From an uncultured Bryobacterales bacterium (GTDB taxonomy: Bacteria; Acidobacteriota; Terriglobia; Bryobacterales; UBA6623), in NCBI GenBank assembly GCA_958295955.1, contig OY282420.1, positions 1,626,435-1,690,434 of the forward strand: 64,000 nt of DNA. The letters run 5' to 3'. A program made the position numbers and the translations under genes. This document shows, piece after piece, positions 62,042 through 64,000 of this stretch (positions are counted from its first letter, which is position 1; every line of letters starts with the position of its first letter). The notes beneath the pieces were generated by a model. That model was given only the letters and a program-made list of their open reading frames with translations, did no database searches and was not told the origin of the DNA.

Positions 62042-64000
62042 CTATTTTTTCAGCAGCCAGACTTCGGCTACCTGCGTGCCGCGTCCGTTGCCGCCGCGGC
62101 CGGGCTCGCCGCGCCACGTCAAGGTCAAGCCGCCGTCGCCGGTCGCGCTTTGGGGGACGTCGAACTCCAGAGACTCGAAGGGGACAGGGCGTTCGAGCAG
62201 CCCGTGAACCTCGGCGCCGTCGGCCTGGAGCTCGATGCGCACTTGCGGGCTGTCTCCGGCGTAAACGACGCGCACCCGGTACTGCGCTTCGGGGTCGAGG
62301 CCGTCGTAGCGCAACTGAAGCGGCGCATCGTTCAACGCTTCCGCGTGACGCCACCAAGCCAGCGGCATGTCCATCCATTCGTCGCGGATGGCGAACCCGA
62401 CGAGCGACGATTCCAGATGGGCCGGGTCATTCTCGTAGCCTTTGCCCCGGACGAGATGCGGCTGGCGGAGCAAATTGCCGAGATCGTCGTAGAAACCGCC
62501 CGGTCCGGGGTTCGTGCGGTTGAGAACCGCTTCGATCACGTTCAGCCGGTCTTGCTCGGAAGCGAGCTTGCGGATATTGGCGAACTGTCCGCTCAGCCAG
62601 ATGCGGTCGTTGAGCGGCATGTCGACGGTGTCGAGATTGGCGCCGCGTCCGACGCGGATCGCCTGGTAGCGGGGAACGCTGAGTTGCGCGCGGATGCTTT
62701 GGTACAGCGCTTCGGCGAGCTCGAAGACGCGCGCCCGCCAGTCTTGCGAGATCGGCTGGGCGAGGCCGCGGTCGAGAGCGGCCTGCGCCAGATCAAGCGC
62801 AAGCCGCGAGCCGATGACGGGCGCCCGGCGCAAGTGGCTCATGGCTTCGTCTTCGAGCGCGGTTTCGTAGAGCAGGCGGCTGCGGTTGTAGGCGTCGTAG
62901 TAGGCGCGGTAGAGACCGTGCTGGAACCTCCAATTCAGCTTGAGTTGCGGCGATGCCGTCTTTTCCATCGACCGGAACCGGGCCAGCGTCGTGTAAACGC
63001 CTTCGTTCTGCGCCAGCGGCCCCCGCCAGTTCCGCTCGAGAGCAAGCATTCCCTGCGCCCACGAATCGGCGTAGTCCGGCCCGATAAAGAACCGCGAGTA
63101 GTCGCGCAGGATATCGACGACGTTCCGCTCCCGCTCCCAGCCGAGGGCGCTCCAGATGAACTTGTTGACGTCGTCGTGGTTGCCTTCGGAGTATGTCAGA
63201 AAGCCGACCGCGTACTCGTCGAGCAGGCGGTAGATGCGCGCCTGATCGACCGGGCGGGGGTTGATGACCTCGCGGGCCTCGGTAACGGCGTAGGCGAGGT
63301 CCCAGTCGGGAACCGGATACTGGCAATGCCGGCTGTGCGTGATGTCGGGGTAGCGCCGAATCGGATACTTCTGCGGAATGCGCCGCCGCAACTCCGGCAG
63401 GCCGACGCGTTGCTGCGGGCCGAAAACGATGCCGCCCAGCCACTCCGGCTGCTTGTCCATCAAGCCGTAAAATTCTTCCATCCATTCCGCGTTGAAGCTC
63501 TGCGGCGACATCCACATTTCGGCGTTCGGATGGTATTTTTTGAGCAGCGCCGTCTGCTGTTCGAGCAAATCGAACAGATGAACGGGCCGGGTGTGGCCGG
63601 GGTCGCCTCCGGGGACGAACACGTAGTCGATACGCGGCAGCCGCTTGTAAACCTCTGCCCATTCCTTGAGCGCAAATTCGATGTCTTTGGGGTCGCCGTA
63701 GTTTTCATCCAGGGCGGGGTACCAGATCCAGATATCCTGCCCGTATTCATCGCCGATGCGCGACTGCTCAGCCATCATGTCGATCTGCGGCAGCGGGAAA
63801 TGAGGGCTGTCGGCATCGTCGTCGGAGCGCGGCGGAATGATCTCGATGGCGTTCGCGCCGAAAAGCGCCAGCTCGCGGATGTACTGCTCCCACGTGGCGG
63901 CCGTCCAGGCGTCGTAGGAATTCGTCTTCGGGCGGTACCCGAGCTGGTGGCCGCGCAGGCCGGTCTCGGGCGTTGTGCTCAGGTTGAGAGGACGCGGCAG
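62042..64000 (-). CDS. large glycoside-hydrolase-like protein, alpha-glucuronidase-type (N-terminus beyond window)
   Basis: The complement frame is open from the TAG at 62042 to the right edge, giving 652 residues; an internal ATG at 63778 is not the start. Upstream of it I read RGHQLGYRPKTNSYDAW and YIRELALFGANAIEIIPP, which resemble the catalytic-barrel start of alpha-glucuronidase-like and related glycosidase-like proteins in acidobacteria. The barrel part includes RIDYVFVPGGDPGHTRP and WMSPQSFNAEWMEEFYGL. The C-terminal 180 residues look like beta domains. Assignment is by impression of motifs and should be held loosely. It lies 25 bases upstream of the Tat sulfatase, and the two may be an operon. 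Confidence 0.75.
   Translation of the reverse strand: MPRPLNLSTTPETGLRGHQLGYRPKTNSYDAWTAATWEQYIRELALFGANAIEIIPPRSDDDADSPHFPLPQIDMMAEQSRIGDEYGQDIWIWYPALDENYGDPKDIEFALKEWAEVYKRLPRIDYVFVPGGDPGHTRPVHLFDLLEQQTALLKKYHPNAEMWMSPQSFNAEWMEEFYGLMDKQPEWLGGIVFGPQQRVGLPELRRRIPQKYPIRRYPDITHSRHCQYPVPDWDLAYAVTEAREVINPRPVDQARIYRLLDEYAVGFLTYSEGNHDDVNKFIWSALGWERERNVVDILRDYSRFFIGPDYADSWAQGMLALERNWRGPLAQNEGVYTTLARFRSMEKTASPQLKLNWRFQHGLYRAYYDAYNRSRLLYETALEDEAMSHLRRAPVIGSRLALDLAQAALDRGLAQPISQDWRARVFELAEALYQSIRAQLSVPRYQAIRVGRGANLDTVDMPLNDRIWLSGQFANIRKLASEQDRLNVIEAVLNRTNPGPGGFYDDLGNLLRQPHLVRGKGYENDPAHLESSLVGFAIRDEWMDMPLAWWRHAEALNDAPLQLRYDGLDPEAQYRVRVVYAGDSPQVRIELQADGAEVHGLLERPVPFESLEFDVPQSATGDGGLTLTWRGEPGRGGNGRGTQVAEVWLLKK

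Overview
The window looks like the chromosome of a GC-rich member of Acidobacteriota, probably of the Bryobacterales/Solibacter type. The main pointer is the large secreted NHL-repeat protein (9187-12705), which ends in a domain resembling the Solibacter-type C-terminal domain (TIGR03437 family). A DUF29 protein, a DUF3500 protein, two TIM-barrel sugar epimerase-like proteins and two secreted sulfatases fit the same setting. No rRNA, tRNA, CRISPR array, transposase or phage gene was seen. No gap between genes exceeds about 260 bases.

Layout. 1-8186: an MFS-like transporter cut by the left edge, a PD-(D/E)XK nuclease-like protein, an HpcH/HpaI aldolase, a serine hydrolase, a glutathione-independent formaldehyde dehydrogenase, and a mini membrane protein paired with a carbamoyltransferase. 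8415-14676: a DUF29 protein, the NHL protein, a DUF151 nuclease and MiaB. 14745-20837: a membrane-anchored CobN-like chelatase, then a DNA methyltransferase that overlaps a CreD-like protein. 21069-24189: aminotransferase, DMT transporter with a 72-bp tandem repeat at its 5' end, sugar epimerase. 24440-31531: a type III-like restriction-modification operon with an AbiJ-like gene between mod and res. 31524-37111: membrane proteins, a potassium channel, a second TIM-barrel protein, TVP38 and GNAT. 37118-42328: a divergent dihydropteroate synthase and the nitrogen-sensing operon amtB-glnK-glnD. 42584-47445: DUF3500, and an operon of CoA-transferase, nitronate monooxygenase and NhaC antiporter. 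47500-51776: uvrB, a ComEA-like protein and a TMTC-like TPR membrane protein. 51805-53287: an operon of two 6-pyruvoyltetrahydropterin synthase-like genes with folE. 53335-64000: TlpA-like thioredoxin, a small secreted protein, bacterioferritin, a sulfatase with an M19 dipeptidase, Tpx, htpG with hspQ, a second sulfatase, and a large glycosidase-like protein cut by the right edge.

The most interesting region is the defence operon. Its three genes overlap end to start (mod, an AbiJ-NTD4/HEPN-like protein, res). Two sharply AT-rich patches fall on the presumed target-recognition region of Mod and on the N-terminal part of the AbiJ-like protein, while the catalytic parts keep the host GC-rich composition. 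The second is the CobN-like protein, which has an N-terminal membrane segment and a C-terminal LPETG-hydrophobic-RRSR tail, so its catalytic body is probably outside the cytoplasm.
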